A stretch of 64,000 bases of DNA from CBDCWT01 sp965223305 (GTDB lineage: Bacteria; Planctomycetota; Planctomycetia; Pirellulales; Pirellulaceae), in the NCBI GenBank assembly GCA_965223305.1, contig CBDCWT010000088.1, positions 643,420-707,419 of the forward strand, written 5' to 3'. A program made the position numbers and the translations under genes. The notes under the pieces are model-generated. The model worked only from the letters and a program-made list of their open reading frames with translations. It had not been told where the DNA came from and did no database searches. Positions 16,195 through 26,114 of the stretch are shown here, one piece after another (positions within the stretch are counted from its first letter, which is position 1; every line of letters starts with the position of its first letter).

Positions 16195-17032
16195 GTTTGT
16201 CCTTTCCTTCCCTGAGTAGCTGTTTTAGGCGCTGCTCGTCTCCCTTTTCGAGTGCACGGCGAAATGACGCCAGCACTTTCTCAAACTTGCCGAGTGACTT
16301 CAAGATGTGGCTGCGGTTCTTGCTGAGTATCTGACGCCACAACTCGGTATCAGCTGCGGCGATGCGCGTGGTGTCGAGCCAGCCGCCGGCCACGAGCGGT
16401 AGGTCGCCCGGGGGCGTTGTCCCGGCCAACGCCGATGCGACGATGTGCGGTAGATGGCTGATCGCAGCCACCGATTGGTCGTGGGCCAGCGGTGTTTTGC
16501 GATAGACCCGCGCCCCCAGCGCTTGCCAGAAGGTGCTTGTCCGACGAAAGTCGACAGGCCGGGTGCTTCGCGAGGGCGTGACCACCACGGCGCGGTCCTG
16601 CAACAAATCTGCCCGCGCGTGTTGCGGCCCCCTCTTTTCGCTTCCTGCCAGCGGATGGCTACCCACGAAGCGAACGTCTCGCGCCGCGAGAGCGTGTCGT
16701 TGCAATTCTAAGCTCGCAACGATCTCCGTCTTCGTGCTACCCACGTCCGTCAGCAAGGCTCCCGTAGGACAGTGTTTGGCTGCATCGAGGCAGTGGGAGA
16801 CGATTGCCTCGACGGGGGTGCAGACGACGATCAGCTGTGCATCTGCCACACCGCGGGCCAGATTTGTGGTGGTGCGGTTCACGGCTCCGCACTCGCGCGC
16901 CCGCCGCAAAGCTGCCGGCCTGCGGCCAATTCCGACAACGGTCCGCGCCAACTTGCGCTGTTGAAGAGCCATGCCGATCGATCCGCCGATCAGCCCGACT
17001 CCGACCAGGGCCACGGTGTCCCAACGCTGCAT
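16175..17032 (-). CDS. tyrA: Prephenate (or arogenate) dehydrogenase
   Basis: NAD(P)-dependent oxidative decarboxylation of prephenate or arogenate in tyrosine biosynthesis. The Rossmann fingerprint GVGLIGGSIG is at residues 11-20. The substrate motif SHPLAGSEKRGP and the helix HDQSVAAISHLPHIVASAL fit the family. There is no fused chorismate mutase or ACT domain, so feedback control by tyrosine is not evident. The ATG at 17032 is preferred over a TTG one codon upstream. It is the first gene of a leftward tyrA-purL-purQ group. Cofactor preference and prephenate versus arogenate use cannot be told from these motifs. Confidence 0.92.
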   Translation of the reverse strand: MQRWDTVALVGVGLIGGSIGMALQQRKLARTVVGIGRRPAALRRARECGAVNRTTTNLARGVADAQLIVVCTPVEAIVSHCLDAAKHCPTGALLTDVGSTKTEIVASLELQRHALAARDVRFVGSHPLAGSEKRGPQHARADLLQDRAVVVTPSRSTRPVDFRRTSTFWQALGARVYRKTPLAHDQSVAAISHLPHIVASALAGTTPPGDLPLVAGGWLDTTRIAAADTELWRQILSKNRSHILKSLGKFEKVLASFRRALEKGDEQRLKQLLREGKDKRDPVGD

Positions 17033-17263
17033 CAATAGTCATCCCTTAGTCATCTGGAACGTAGGATTCTAACAAATGCCACCAAGGGCGGGAGCTGAAG
17101 CGGGCACTTCTTTTCCACGCGCCGATCAGCCGCTGGGCGTTAGCCCTGCCAACCGGATGGGCTGATCTGTTTGGCTGAAAAGGACGGCTGAAACGAAGTC
17201 AACACTTCTCCCGCCGCCGCTCAGCACATAAGATGGTGGCAGGGGTTGACTCGAGATTGGACT

Positions 17264-18352
17264 ATGGCATCGGTCAGAGATCCACATCCTGCTAACCAGG
17301 GCTTCCCGCCGAAGCGCGCCCTGTTTCCGGTGCGGATTGGTCTCCGCACGTTGGCCAAAATGTGTCACAACGTCGGGACAGGGCTTTACGCCGGAATCGA
17401 CATTCGTCGGGTCTGGGAAACCGAGGCAGCCCGAGGCGGTACCCGCCACCGCAGTACCATGTCCGATATTCGTGACCGTGTCGCCGACGGGGATTCGGTC
17501 ACTTCTGCCATTTCCCAAGCCGGTGGCTACTTTCCCACACTCGTCAAAGAGATGGTCGACGTCGGCGAGCGGACCGGCAGGCTCGATCAGGTCTTTGTCC
17601 GACTCGGTGAGCACTACGACAACGTGTTGCGAATGCAGCGAGCCTTCGTGGCAGGGATCGCCTGGCCAGTCTTCGAGCTCGGTCTCGGGTTGGGCGTCAT
17701 CGGGTTGTTCATTTTCATCTTGGGAATGATTCCCTCCGGGCCGGAGGGACCACCGATCACTTTCTTCGGACTGTACGGCGTAAAGGGTTTGTCGATTTAC
17801 TGTTCGGTTCTCGTCGCGGTGATCGCGTTGTTCGCCGTGACCATGACGGGAATTCGCAACGGTTGGTTCAATCTCGACCCGCTGATGCGAGGACTAACGA
17901 GTCTGCCCGGTGTCGGCAACGGACTCAAAACGATCGCCATGTCACGGTTGACCTGGTCTCTGTCCCTGGCGACCGACTCGGAAATTGATGCCGCGCGTGC
18001 CGCCGAGCTGGCCGTGCGTACGACCCAGAACTCTTACTACACATCTCGGATCGACCGCATCAAAGAGGTGATCCGCGGAGGCGGCGAGATGCGTGAGGCC
18101 TTCGAGGCAGCCGGCGTCTTTCCAGGTGATTTTCTCGACGCTCTGCACGCTGGCGAGTTGAGCGGTCGGATCAGCGAGTCGATGCAAGTGCTCGCCAAAG
18201 ACTACGAAGACCGCACCAAACTCTTCTATCGCGGAGTGGCAGTGGCTGCCGGTATCGCAGTCTTCTTACTAGTTGCCGCGCTGATCATCTTCCTGATCAT
18301 CACGCTATTCATGCAGTACATGGATATCCTGAACAGCGCCAGCCAGTTCTAA
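17264..18352 (+). CDS. Type II secretion system F family membrane protein
   Basis: GspF/PilC-like inner-membrane platform protein. Two T2SSF helical domains are visible: the first contains GDSVTSAISQAGGYFPTLVKEM and the motif VGERTGRLDQV, the second contains GGGEMREAFEAAGVFPGDF followed by HAGELSGRI. Hydrophobic segments lie at about 130-160, 175-200 and 320-350. At 362 residues it is a little shorter than GspF (about 400). The start is uncertain: a TTG at 17246 with AGGGG upstream would add six residues. No GspE, G or D genes are nearby, so it may be an isolated planctomycete T2SSF paralogue. It is convergent with the efflux permease. Confidence 0.85.
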   Translation: MASVRDPHPANQGFPPKRALFPVRIGLRTLAKMCHNVGTGLYAGIDIRRVWETEAARGGTRHRSTMSDIRDRVADGDSVTSAISQAGGYFPTLVKEMVDVGERTGRLDQVFVRLGEHYDNVLRMQRAFVAGIAWPVFELGLGLGVIGLFIFILGMIPSGPEGPPITFFGLYGVKGLSIYCSVLVAVIALFAVTMTGIRNGWFNLDPLMRGLTSLPGVGNGLKTIAMSRLTWSLSLATDSEIDAARAAELAVRTTQNSYYTSRIDRIKEVIRGGGEMREAFEAAGVFPGDFLDALHAGELSGRISESMQVLAKDYEDRTKLFYRGVAVAAGIAVFLLVAALIIFLIITLFMQYMDILNSASQF

Positions 18353-18382
18353 ACGTCAGGTTGCCGCCCTGACCGCAAATCA

Positions 18383-18452
18383 GAACCCGAAGCGTAAGCG
18401 AGGGAATACTTACGTTGGGACGCCAACTCCCCTCGCTAACGCTTCGGGTTCC
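18383..18452. repeat. Palindromic repeat family B, copy 2 (convergent junction)
   Basis: Inverted arms GAACCCGAAGCGTAAGCGAG and its mirror flank a central TACTTACGTTGGGACGCCAA-type segment. It lies between the stop codons of the T2SSF gene (+) and the MacB-type permease (-), where it could act as a bidirectional terminator. Neither strand has a U-tract. Confidence 0.85.
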
Positions 18453-18509
18453 GGAAAACACGACGAATTCGACCGCTTGTTCCCGGTCTACTTGCTAAAC
18501 GGCACTCGA

Positions 18510-19860
18510 CTATTCATGCCGCAGCGCTTCGATGGGATCCATCTGCGCCCGCCCGATAAGCGGGATAGAGGGCCGAACAGCACACCGATCACCACGGAGA
18601 TGCCAAACGCCAGCGGAATAGACTGCGGCACGATGATGGGATCGACGTCTCGCACGATTTCGGGCAGGCTCTCGATCAAGAGCGGCCGATACCAGCGCAC
18701 CAAGTCTCTAATTCCGCTGACTAGGATAGGGCAGACAAGCCCACCTGCGACGCCGGTCGCGCCACCCCATCACTGACAAGGCAATCGTCTCCACCAGAAA
18801 CTGCCGGATAATGTCGCGGCGTTTGGCTCCCAGTGCTCGGCGGATGCAGGATCTCGCGGGTCCGTTCCGTGACCGTCGCCAGCATGATGTTCATGATGCC
18901 GATGCCACCCACGACCAACGAGATGGCGGCGATCAGGCCCATGAAGACCATGAACATGATCCGTGTGCGAACGCGCTTGTTCGAGCAACTCCAAAGGCAC
19001 GACGACCGCCACATCCTGGACTTTGCCGTGATGGGGTGCCAGCGTACGTTCCACCAACTCGGCGGTCCGCTGCACGTTGTGGATGCCGTCCACTCGCAGG
19101 GTGATCTGGTTCAGCTCGATTGTCTCCCCTTCGCGGGCGCCGCTGCGACGCACGACGACCGTGTCCCCGATCCGGCCCCGCAGTGTGCTGATGGGAATAT
19201 AGGACGTCGTTGGAGAACTCTTGGGCTTCCATCGACCCGCCGATGGCCGCCGTGGCACCGCGTTCCTTGACGACACACCGACCACACGGTAGTAGTCGTC
19301 GTGTTCCTGCAGATAGATCCGCCGCCCAATCGGATCCTCGTACGGAAACAACCGTTCGACGATCCGTGCCGCCAAGACGCAGACGTTCTGCTTGACTTTG
19401 AGCTCTGCGTCGGTGATGAAATGCCCTCGATCCACTTCGAGCCGTGTTACCTCGGCGTACTCGGGCGTGCAGCCCACGACGCGGCTGTCGACCAGCCGGT
19501 CGCCGTAACGCACTTCCCGCCGCATCTCTCGAATCGGAATCGCAACTGCGAATCGTGGGGATCGTTTCTTACGAGGCGGTCATAGTCTTCACGGAAGCAG
19601 GCCGTAGGGCAAGAATGAAGTTGTTGGCGCTGGCATCCGGCGGGTTCAAGCGGCTTGATAGAACGGACCATGATATTGTCCGCGCACCAAGACCCTCGAT
19701 TTGCTTTTGGGCCTCCTGCGACTAATGCCTTCGCCGATCGCCAGCAGCCAGATGACGCTGGCGACGCCGATGAAGATACCCAATACGGTCAACAAGCGAC
19801 CGCATCGGGTGCAGCAGCAGGCTCTTGATACCAAGTAACCAGGTTCGGAGAAGACAGCAT
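18510..19860 (-). pseudogene. MacB-type ABC transporter permease, broken by multiple frameshifts
   Basis: Reading across frames recovers a FtsX/MacB permease of about 450 residues. The N-terminus gives KSLLLHPMRSL then LTVLGIFIGVASVIWLLAIGEG, then ADNIMVRSIKP; the periplasmic MacB core follows (LFPYEDPIGRRIYL); then membrane segments (MGLIAAISLVVGGIGIMNIM) and a C-terminal MDPIEALRHE-like end closing on TAG at 18510-18512. At least five single-base indels separate these pieces, for example an extra G near 19801, extra bases near 19690 and an extra G near 18545. Protein-level conservation between indels is high, so either very recent decay or local sequence error explains it. It follows the ATPase gene after about 35 bases. 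Confidence 0.75.
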
Positions 19861-19895
19861 TGTCTCTGGATTCCGAAGCAACTAGCGGGCGACTG

Positions 19896-20658
19896 CTAGT
19901 TGCTAATTCCGGCTGCCGCCCGCTCTCGTTGCGGCGACCAGCACCCGGTCTGTCGCCGTTTTAGCACGTCGCTTTGGATGAGACCATCACGCAGGCGGAT
20001 CACTCGCTTGGCGTGCTCGGAAGAAACCTCGTCTTCGTGGGTCACCATGATGATCGTCTTGCCGAGGTTGTTGAGGTCCTCGAAGATCTTGAGGATCTCT
20101 TCAGTGGTGGCCGAGTCGAGGTTACCTGTCGCTTCGTCCGCCAGCACGAAGTACGGGATCGTTGACCAAGCTTCGCGCGATCGCTACACGCTGCTGCTGG
20201 CCACCGGACAACTGCGAGGGCCGGTGTCCCGAGCCGGTCGGCGAGTCCCACCATCTCGAGCCAGTTCCGTCACGCGCTTTCGATCGGTGGCTGGTGAGCC
20301 GCCCCTGGTAGTAGAGCGGAACTTCGATGTTCTCGACGACCGTCAACTGCTGAATCAAGTTGTAGGATTGGAACACGAAGCCGATTCGCGTGGCCCGCAT
20401 CCAGGAGAGCTGGTTGTCGTTCATCGTTCGCGACATCTTCTGATCGCCCGAGCCACATCGAGCCCAGTCGTCGGCCGGTCCAGGCAGCCCAGAAGGTTGA
20501 GCAACGTGCTCTTGCCTGAACCCGGACGGTCCCATGATCGCCACGTAGTCTCCCTTCGGGAACATCGAACGAGACGCCGCGCTTAATGCGCCCGTACGGT
20601 TTCGCTCTTCAGCACGTAGTGCTTTGTGAGATTCTTCAATCTTGCAAGCAAGGTTCAT
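19896..20658 (-). pseudogene. MacB/LolD-type ABC transporter ATP-binding protein, frameshifted
   Basis: Reconstructed across frames, the protein carries KGDYVAIMGPSG with a disrupted Walker A: an extra G in GPSGSGKST gives GPSGFRQEH in frame. It continues with IGFVFQSYNLIQ (Q-loop), the signature LSGGQQQRVAIARSLV, Walker B LADEATGNLDS and an intact switch His in IIMVTHEDE. Length is about 254 residues, normal for the family. At least four indels are present, including one just after LKSETVRA and one before Walker B. It lies between the fusion-protein gene and the permease gene in the order expected for a MacAB-like exporter. Confidence 0.78.
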
Positions 20659-20760
20659 GGTGCGTTTCTCGACGAGGAACTTCCCGAGATCAAGTTGGCT
20701 GGGACCGACGTGCTCTGGCCGGCGTGTTTGGCCGGACCGCCGCCCACGGTTGCCTTTAAA

Positions 20761-22304
20761 CTACCCACCGGCTCGTACTCTTGCCGGCGCATCCAGGAGC
20801 GACTTCGCGTTCTCCTCCTGACGGCCTTCGGCCTGGGGAAACCGGGACTCGTCGAACAAGTCCAGGTGTTTGCGCGGATTCATGACGACCATTTCGCCTT
20901 CGTGCAGTTCACTCATGACCTTCATTCAATCGCCACGACCTTTTCGTCCGTCGAACTGATGACGATCTCGCGTGTCTCATAGCTTCTTGTGCCGCTTCTC
21001 GATCAAGCAGAATGTCTTGCCGTGGCGTTCGTACACCGCCTGAACCGGCATCGTCAAAGCGTCCGTCGCGACGATTCGACGTGAATCTGCACCTCGGCTG
21101 TCAAGACCGACGCGGATTTGCGGGGGCGGGTTTTCAACGCTAATCAAGCGTCGAATACTCCTTGGCGGACGAGTTCCACCAGTTACCCCGCTTCAGCGTA
21201 CTTGTTCACCTTCGTCACTTCACCCCGCTAACGATGCTGTCTCCGAAGGCATCAATGCGAATCGTGACTGGTAGCCCCTCTTTAACCAGATTGATTCGGG
21301 ACTCGTTGATCGTTGCCTTGACCTGCATCTGAGTGGGGTCGGGCAGTCGAATAATGACCTGCCGCCTCGCGTACGGCAACGCCCGGCTCCACGATAAACT
21401 CGCTTCCACTGCGACTGCTCTGCACGTTCGCATAGACGACCTGACCGGCCTGCGGGGCCAGCACTTTACATTTGCCTATCTGGTCCTCGATCTCCTTAAG
21501 ATCGTTTAACTCGGTTTTGTATGAGTCTTGTTCATTGTTGTACTTGACCTCCGCAGACCTGATGTCGCTGTCCAGCTGAGTCAGCATCTTTCGTCGCGTG
21601 TACTGGTCCAAAACTTCCAACTTCTGGTTGGCCAGGTCTAGCTCGTTCTGCGCAGCCTGGACACGAAACTGTTCACCGTCGAGCTGCAATTCGGTGAGCG
21701 TTCCGCGAGCGACCTGCCTCTTGATCGAGTCATACGAAAGCTGTGCCTTCTTGAGGTTCTCCTTCAGCAACGAAGATCTCGTTTTCGATCGTCTTGCGAA
21801 GCTCGTTGTACGTTCCTTCAAGGTACTCGTCGCGTGCAATAACTGCCGTGTCAAAGAGCGCCTTGGCCTGGATCATGATCGCTTCAGCGGGTGTTGACGG
21901 CGATGCGCTGTCGATTTGCTTCTTGTTCGAGCGTCGAAGAATCGAAAGTAATGAGCCAGTCGCCTGCCTTGACATGCTCGCCCTCGGCGATGACGTCAAT
22001 GATGGAGGTCGATGGGCCGATACTGCTCGTTCCAGCCCGCGCTCGGACTTGACAGCGGATTTCTACGTTGTTGGAGCTCTCGACTTCGCCTTGCTCCAAA
22101 ACCACATGTTCGTAGGGACCGCGTTCGACGGTGGCCAACAAGGGGTTGGCCGACAGATCCTCGTCGTTGCCTCGGGTCACCAGCCAGGCCAGTCCACCGA
22201 TGAGGCCGACCGCGACGACCAGGCCCGATCATGACAAACGTCGGAGTACCACCGTGACGGTGAGCGGGAAACGGACGACGCAGCGCCGTGACTGGAGCCT
22301 TCAT
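20761..22304 (-). pseudogene. HlyD/MacA-type membrane fusion protein, frameshifted
   Basis: Across frames the protein reads as a periplasmic adaptor: a cytoplasmic start MKAPVTALRRPF, one membrane helix (recovered only in a shifted frame), a lipoyl-type half IDVIAEGEHVKAGDWL, a long coiled coil (EEILK- and LANQKLEVLDQYTRR-type heptads), the second lipoyl half KVLAPQAGQVVYAN and a beta-barrel part PDPTQMQVKATINESRIN. About 500 residues are expected. Several single-base indels split it into pieces, and the far 3' end (about 20760-21210) is the most damaged, so the stop is approximate. It sits between the TolC-like gene and the ATPase. Confidence 0.72.
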
Positions 22305-22792
22305 TCTGCAATCCTCTCCTGAGAAACAGGCGTGGCGTGGGGCAGGGGAGTGATCTTCTATTCTAGTCTAACTCGCGGTCTCATGCGAGATTGTGCCGGG
22401 TGCAAGAGGCATGCAGCGGCGGCAGGGAGGCAGTCGAATCCCGCTCGTGCACAAGGCGCCGGGCGGTGCCGCCTGAGGCCTGCAGCGCGGCGACACCGCG
22501 GGGTCTGGCCGCCAATCGTCACAGACGGAAACGCTTATCCTCTTTTGAATCCGTCACCAAGCAAATAAAACCGCTGTTTGTCCGGTAGGTTGCGGAAAAA
22601 AGCGATGATCCCGGACCCAGCGGGGACTGTATCGGTGACGGATCAGCGAGGGCGGACGGCACACGGAGTGTGCCTGCTACCGTAATGCGGCATACGTTCC
22701 GGGAGGGCGAGGCTCCCGCCGAGCCGTTTGGCCCGCGTGTAGGCTTCGTGTTGCTCTGCTTCTGGCGGACGGCACACGGAGTGTGCCTGCTA
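22305..22792. other. Repeat-bearing gap between TolC-like and fusion-protein genes
   Basis: This 488-base gap contains no recognisable gene. It holds two copies of repeat family D (22654-22680 and 22767-22793) and one copy of family E (22698-22723), plus a 10-base inverted pair ATCCGTCACC/GGTGACGGAT at about 22550 and 22633. Because it sits inside an otherwise collinear efflux operon, it could act as an attenuator or mRNA stabiliser. Confidence 0.6.
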
Positions 22793-22793
22793 C
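22654..22793. repeat. Repeat families D (two copies) and E (one copy)
   Basis: Family D is GGCACACGGAGTGTGCC followed by TGCTAC, a perfect short palindrome with a fixed tail; copies lie at 22654-22680 and 22767-22793. The second copy overlaps the stop codon of the TolC-like gene. Family E, GGGAGGGCGAGGCTCCCGCC, lies between them at 22698-22723 and recurs at 33120-33146. Further D copies are at 41068-41211. Confidence 0.85.
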
Positions 22794-25744
22794 TAGCGGT
22801 AGGTTGTGGGAGGTAGCCGGGTGAAGCGCTCGGCCCGCTGAGCATCGATGCCGCGGGCGGCCGGTTCCCAGATGATGTTCTGCGGCGTCGGCCCCGTGGC
22901 CGCCGCATCCCAAGCGTCCGCTGGCAGCGGGGCCTGCAGCTCGGCTTTCTCGAACGGCGGCAGCTCGACATCGACAGGCGGCCAAAGAGGGCCGCCGAAC
23001 GGTGTGGGGTACCCGTACTCGTCGCCAATCGGTCCGGGGTCGATCCACTCTCCGTTGGCGTCCAGGTTCATCGTTCCCAGATCCAGATCCAGATTCAGCC
23101 GTTGCGACTCGTAGTTCAGCCAAACGCTGAGGAAGTCGTTCTGCGCGGTCTGCAGATCTGCCAAGGCGGACACTACGTCGCGAGCGGCCGTGACACCGGC
23201 CTCCTGGCCTCTTTCCTCCCGCAGTTTTTGAATCTGATCGTTCAAGACAACTTGGTCGATCGCCGACAGCACGGCGATCCGACGTTCCTCGAAGTTCACC
23301 TGATTCAACTCGATCAAGCGTATCGTGTTGCGGAGTGCCAGCGAGACGAAGTCCTCGAATCGATAGTAATCTCGCCGCGCCTGCTGGTATTCGATCAACG
23401 CTTGGCGGTAGGTATTCCGTTCTTGCAGACGAGTCAGCGGCGCATCGAAGCGGAGGCCGAGTTGTGCCTGACCGTTGATATCTCGGATGCGCACCGGGTT
23501 GTCACCGATGTTTTGCAGCTCGCCGTCGAATACGATGTCCAGCGTGCTTTCCAGATTGTCGGCATTGAATTCAATCAACCGCCAGGAATCGACGAGCCCC
23601 GCCCGCCGGTTCATCCAATCACGGCGGTACTGCCGCGCAATCTCGAGGGCTGCGTCCCAGCTCAAATCGATGGGAGTTAGGCTCACCGAGTCGGTGCGCG
23701 CACGGGCCTGAATCAATGACAGGTCGAGCACGTCATCGGCCAAGTCCGATAGTAGGCTCGGCACGGTAAAGATAATCTGCTGTTCAAGTTCGGCGAAGTC
23801 GATCGCCGTCGGCGCCTCGGCCGATGAGACTTCGTCCAGGTATGCCTCGATCGCGTTCAGCGGTTCCCAATACTCGGAAAACTGCTGCTCGAGGCGATTT
23901 GCTTCCGCTTCCAGCTGGCCGGGGGCTTGCTCGACACGTTCGACGTCAAACACCGAAGGATCGATATCGGCCAGCAGCGAGACTTGACAGGGATCCAGGT
24001 TGCCATAGTCAGCGTAGCGATTGGGATCGAGCAGGAACTTCTCTCGCATCTCAAGCAAACGTTGACGCCGCTCGGAGACGGTCGCCGAGAGTTGTTGAAT
24101 GTCACTCCGCGTCTCAGCCAAGTTAGCGACCGTCGCTTGCTCGATGATCTGCCGAATCTGTCCGAGATACTGCTTCATTCGACCCAGTCGCATCAGCAGC
24201 GGATCGTCTTTGGGAACGTGTCTGCCGCCCGAGCTGTCGGCAACCGCCGAGCCGATCAACTGTTCGTTCAGCCGAGCGACACCTTCTCTCAGGGCGGTCA
24301 GCTCGCTCTGCACCGTCAGGACGGACGAGTCGACCAGGTTAAACTGGTCAATCATCGGATCGTCTACATGTATGCAAACGTCGGGGGGGAGACCCAGAGT
24401 CCGTTTATAAATGTCCATTTGCACCTGATAGGCTGCTTGGCTGTTCAAGAGCCGGCTCTCGGCGTTCAGTAGTGCTTGGCGGGCTTGCGCAACTTGCAGG
24501 CGGTCCCGGATGATGAACTCGGCATCCTCGGGGATCATAGCGAGGTTCTCGCGGAGCGACTCGCGTAGCTGTGAGAGATTTGTCCGCAGTCCCACAATCG
24601 TGACTTGCTGGTTGCGGATATCTTGCAGGGACTGCAGCAGCCCGAGAAATCCGCCGACCTGGGCCGCTCCCGCCCCTCCACCTCCGAATCCGTCTTGGGC
24701 CCCGCCGCCAAAGCCTCCCCCGCCGCCGACCCCGCCGAAACCTCCGCCACCGACTCCAGTGAAGCCGCCGAGTCCCGCCGCTCCAAAGAATCCGCCCCGT
24801 CGCTGGGCTCCCTGCCCGGCATCTTCGCCCGTCATGATCTCGACGTAGAAACCGCGGCGATATCGTTCGATCTCACGAACGTTGGCCAGCAACACCCGTT
24901 CTGCGATCGTCAGTTGCTCGAGAATTCTGTCGCGTCCCGCTTGCCGCAGCAACGGCTGCACGATACTCAGATCCAGGAGGGTGAAGGCGGAGTGCGTATT
25001 GTTGCCGCCAAAGTCCCAGACCAGTGAATTCGCAATACCGGCGGCTAAATCTGCCCCGGTCACAAAGCTCTTGCGGAGCAGCAGATTCGCATCGGACGGA
25101 GCCCGCACACCGCCTGCGGGAAGGCCCAGCCGGCCGGTTTCCGAAGTAAACAAGCTCACATCCAATTCGCTGGCTGGCGGATGTCTCTCCCGCCCATTGG
25201 CTGTGTAGAAAGCGCTGAGTCCGCCGAAGAACTGAGTATCGAAGCGAAACCGCTCTGCCGAGACGTCCAAGGCCGAGAGAAACAGTTCCTCGAACTCCTC
25301 TTGGTACTGTGTCGAATGCAGCAAGGCGAGCTGGTAGGCCTGTCGACCGTTTAGCCTGAGGACACCGTTTTCATCCAAGTTCAAATAGGCCGCCCACTCC
25401 GGGTTTTCGACAAACGGCACTTCCCCGTTCTTGTCCCAATGCGGATAGCCCTTCTTGCCGTCAACACGGTGCATCAACTCGTGGGAGACCGGGTCGTCGG
25501 AAGGCATGGGCGGACAATCTGGGTCAAACGGATCGAACATCCTCGAACGGGGGTCGACGTAAGGACCGCGTGCCTGTAGTTGCCACAGCGGGTGGTTCGC
25601 CTTTTCCTGGATCAGGGCCGTGGCCTGCTCGTCCGCTTGCTGGCGATAGTAGGTGCGGTTGCACCCGGTAGAAAGGAGCAACGAAGAGATGAGCAGCAGA
25701 ATCACCCATTGCCGACTTGGCCGGCCGACCTCAAACAAGGACAT
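22793..25744 (-). CDS. Large TolC-family outer-membrane efflux lipoprotein
   Basis: Outer-membrane channel of a tripartite exporter. Counting from the ATG at 25744 (preceded by GGGAACGG), residues 10-28 form a lipoprotein signal with lipobox LSTGC, acylation at Cys28. Long alpha-helical coiled-coil stretches (for example QARQALLNAESRLLNSQAAY and TRLQERNTYRQALIEYQQAR) are typical of TolC. At about 983 residues it is twice the usual size. The extra mass includes a glycine-rich stretch at about 330-370 (GGGFGGVGGGGGFGGG) and an extended middle helical region. The ATG at 25843 would add 33 residues and bury the signal peptide. It is the first gene of the leftward efflux operon and is fully intact, unlike the three genes after it. 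Confidence 0.85.
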   Translation of the reverse strand: MSLFEVGRPSRQWVILLLISSLLLSTGCNRTYYRQQADEQATALIQEKANHPLWQLQARGPYVDPRSRMFDPFDPDCPPMPSDDPVSHELMHRVDGKKGYPHWDKNGEVPFVENPEWAAYLNLDENGVLRLNGRQAYQLALLHSTQYQEEFEELFLSALDVSAERFRFDTQFFGGLSAFYTANGRERHPPASELDVSLFTSETGRLGLPAGGVRAPSDANLLLRKSFVTGADLAAGIANSLVWDFGGNNTHSAFTLLDLSIVQPLLRQAGRDRILEQLTIAERVLLANVREIERYRRGFYVEIMTGEDAGQGAQRRGGFFGAAGLGGFTGVGGGGFGGVGGGGGFGGGAQDGFGGGGAGAAQVGGFLGLLQSLQDIRNQQVTIVGLRTNLSQLRESLRENLAMIPEDAEFIIRDRLQVAQARQALLNAESRLLNSQAAYQVQMDIYKRTLGLPPDVCIHVDDPMIDQFNLVDSSVLTVQSELTALREGVARLNEQLIGSAVADSSGGRHVPKDDPLLMRLGRMKQYLGQIRQIIEQATVANLAETRSDIQQLSATVSERRQRLLEMREKFLLDPNRYADYGNLDPCQVSLLADIDPSVFDVERVEQAPGQLEAEANRLEQQFSEYWEPLNAIEAYLDEVSSAEAPTAIDFAELEQQIIFTVPSLLSDLADDVLDLSLIQARARTDSVSLTPIDLSWDAALEIARQYRRDWMNRRAGLVDSWRLIEFNADNLESTLDIVFDGELQNIGDNPVRIRDINGQAQLGLRFDAPLTRLQERNTYRQALIEYQQARRDYYRFEDFVSLALRNTIRLIELNQVNFEERRIAVLSAIDQVVLNDQIQKLREERGQEAGVTAARDVVSALADLQTAQNDFLSVWLNYESQRLNLDLDLGTMNLDANGEWIDPGPIGDEYGYPTPFGGPLWPPVDVELPPFEKAELQAPLPADAWDAAATGPTPQNIIWEPAARGIDAQRAERFTRLPPTTYR

Positions 25745-26114
25745 CCGTTCCCTTTCAATCATCAGGTGGTGTGCCATCATCGCTGCTGCAACGCTTCTCC
25801 CACGCGACATGCTGCTGATACAGGTCCCAAAACGGTCCTTCATCTACCTGGAATTCGGGACGCTGGCATTGCCGGCTTGAAGGATATTGTGGGATTCAGG
25901 GGTGGTCCGAGTGGTTCCAAATGGCTTTCTCAACCGGGTTTACGGCCTGCATCGGTTTTTCCGAAATGGTTGACACCCCAAATAACCCAGCTTATTATCG
26001 AAACGGGGTGTGCTTCACTTGCTTGCAAAGGCAAGTGGGACTTCCATTTAGCAGGACTCGCACCAAGCCCGCTGACCTCCGCCAGGGACAGCCTCTCGCG
26101 CGGCGACGAAGCTT
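25745..26114. other. Divergent promoter region
   Basis: This 370-base region separates the TolC-like gene from a membrane protein gene on the opposite strand. It carries a strong promoter for the rightward gene at 25970-25998, followed by a small hairpin at about 26016-26037. No ORF of interest was seen. Confidence 0.6.
25970..25998 (+). promoter_or_regulatory. Near-consensus sigma70 promoter
   Basis: TTGACA and TATTAT are separated by exactly 17 bases, giving a predicted transcription start near 26005 and a leader of about 110 bases. The leader contains the hairpin CACTTGC-8-GCAAGTG. This is the best promoter match noticed in the window. Confidence 0.65.
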
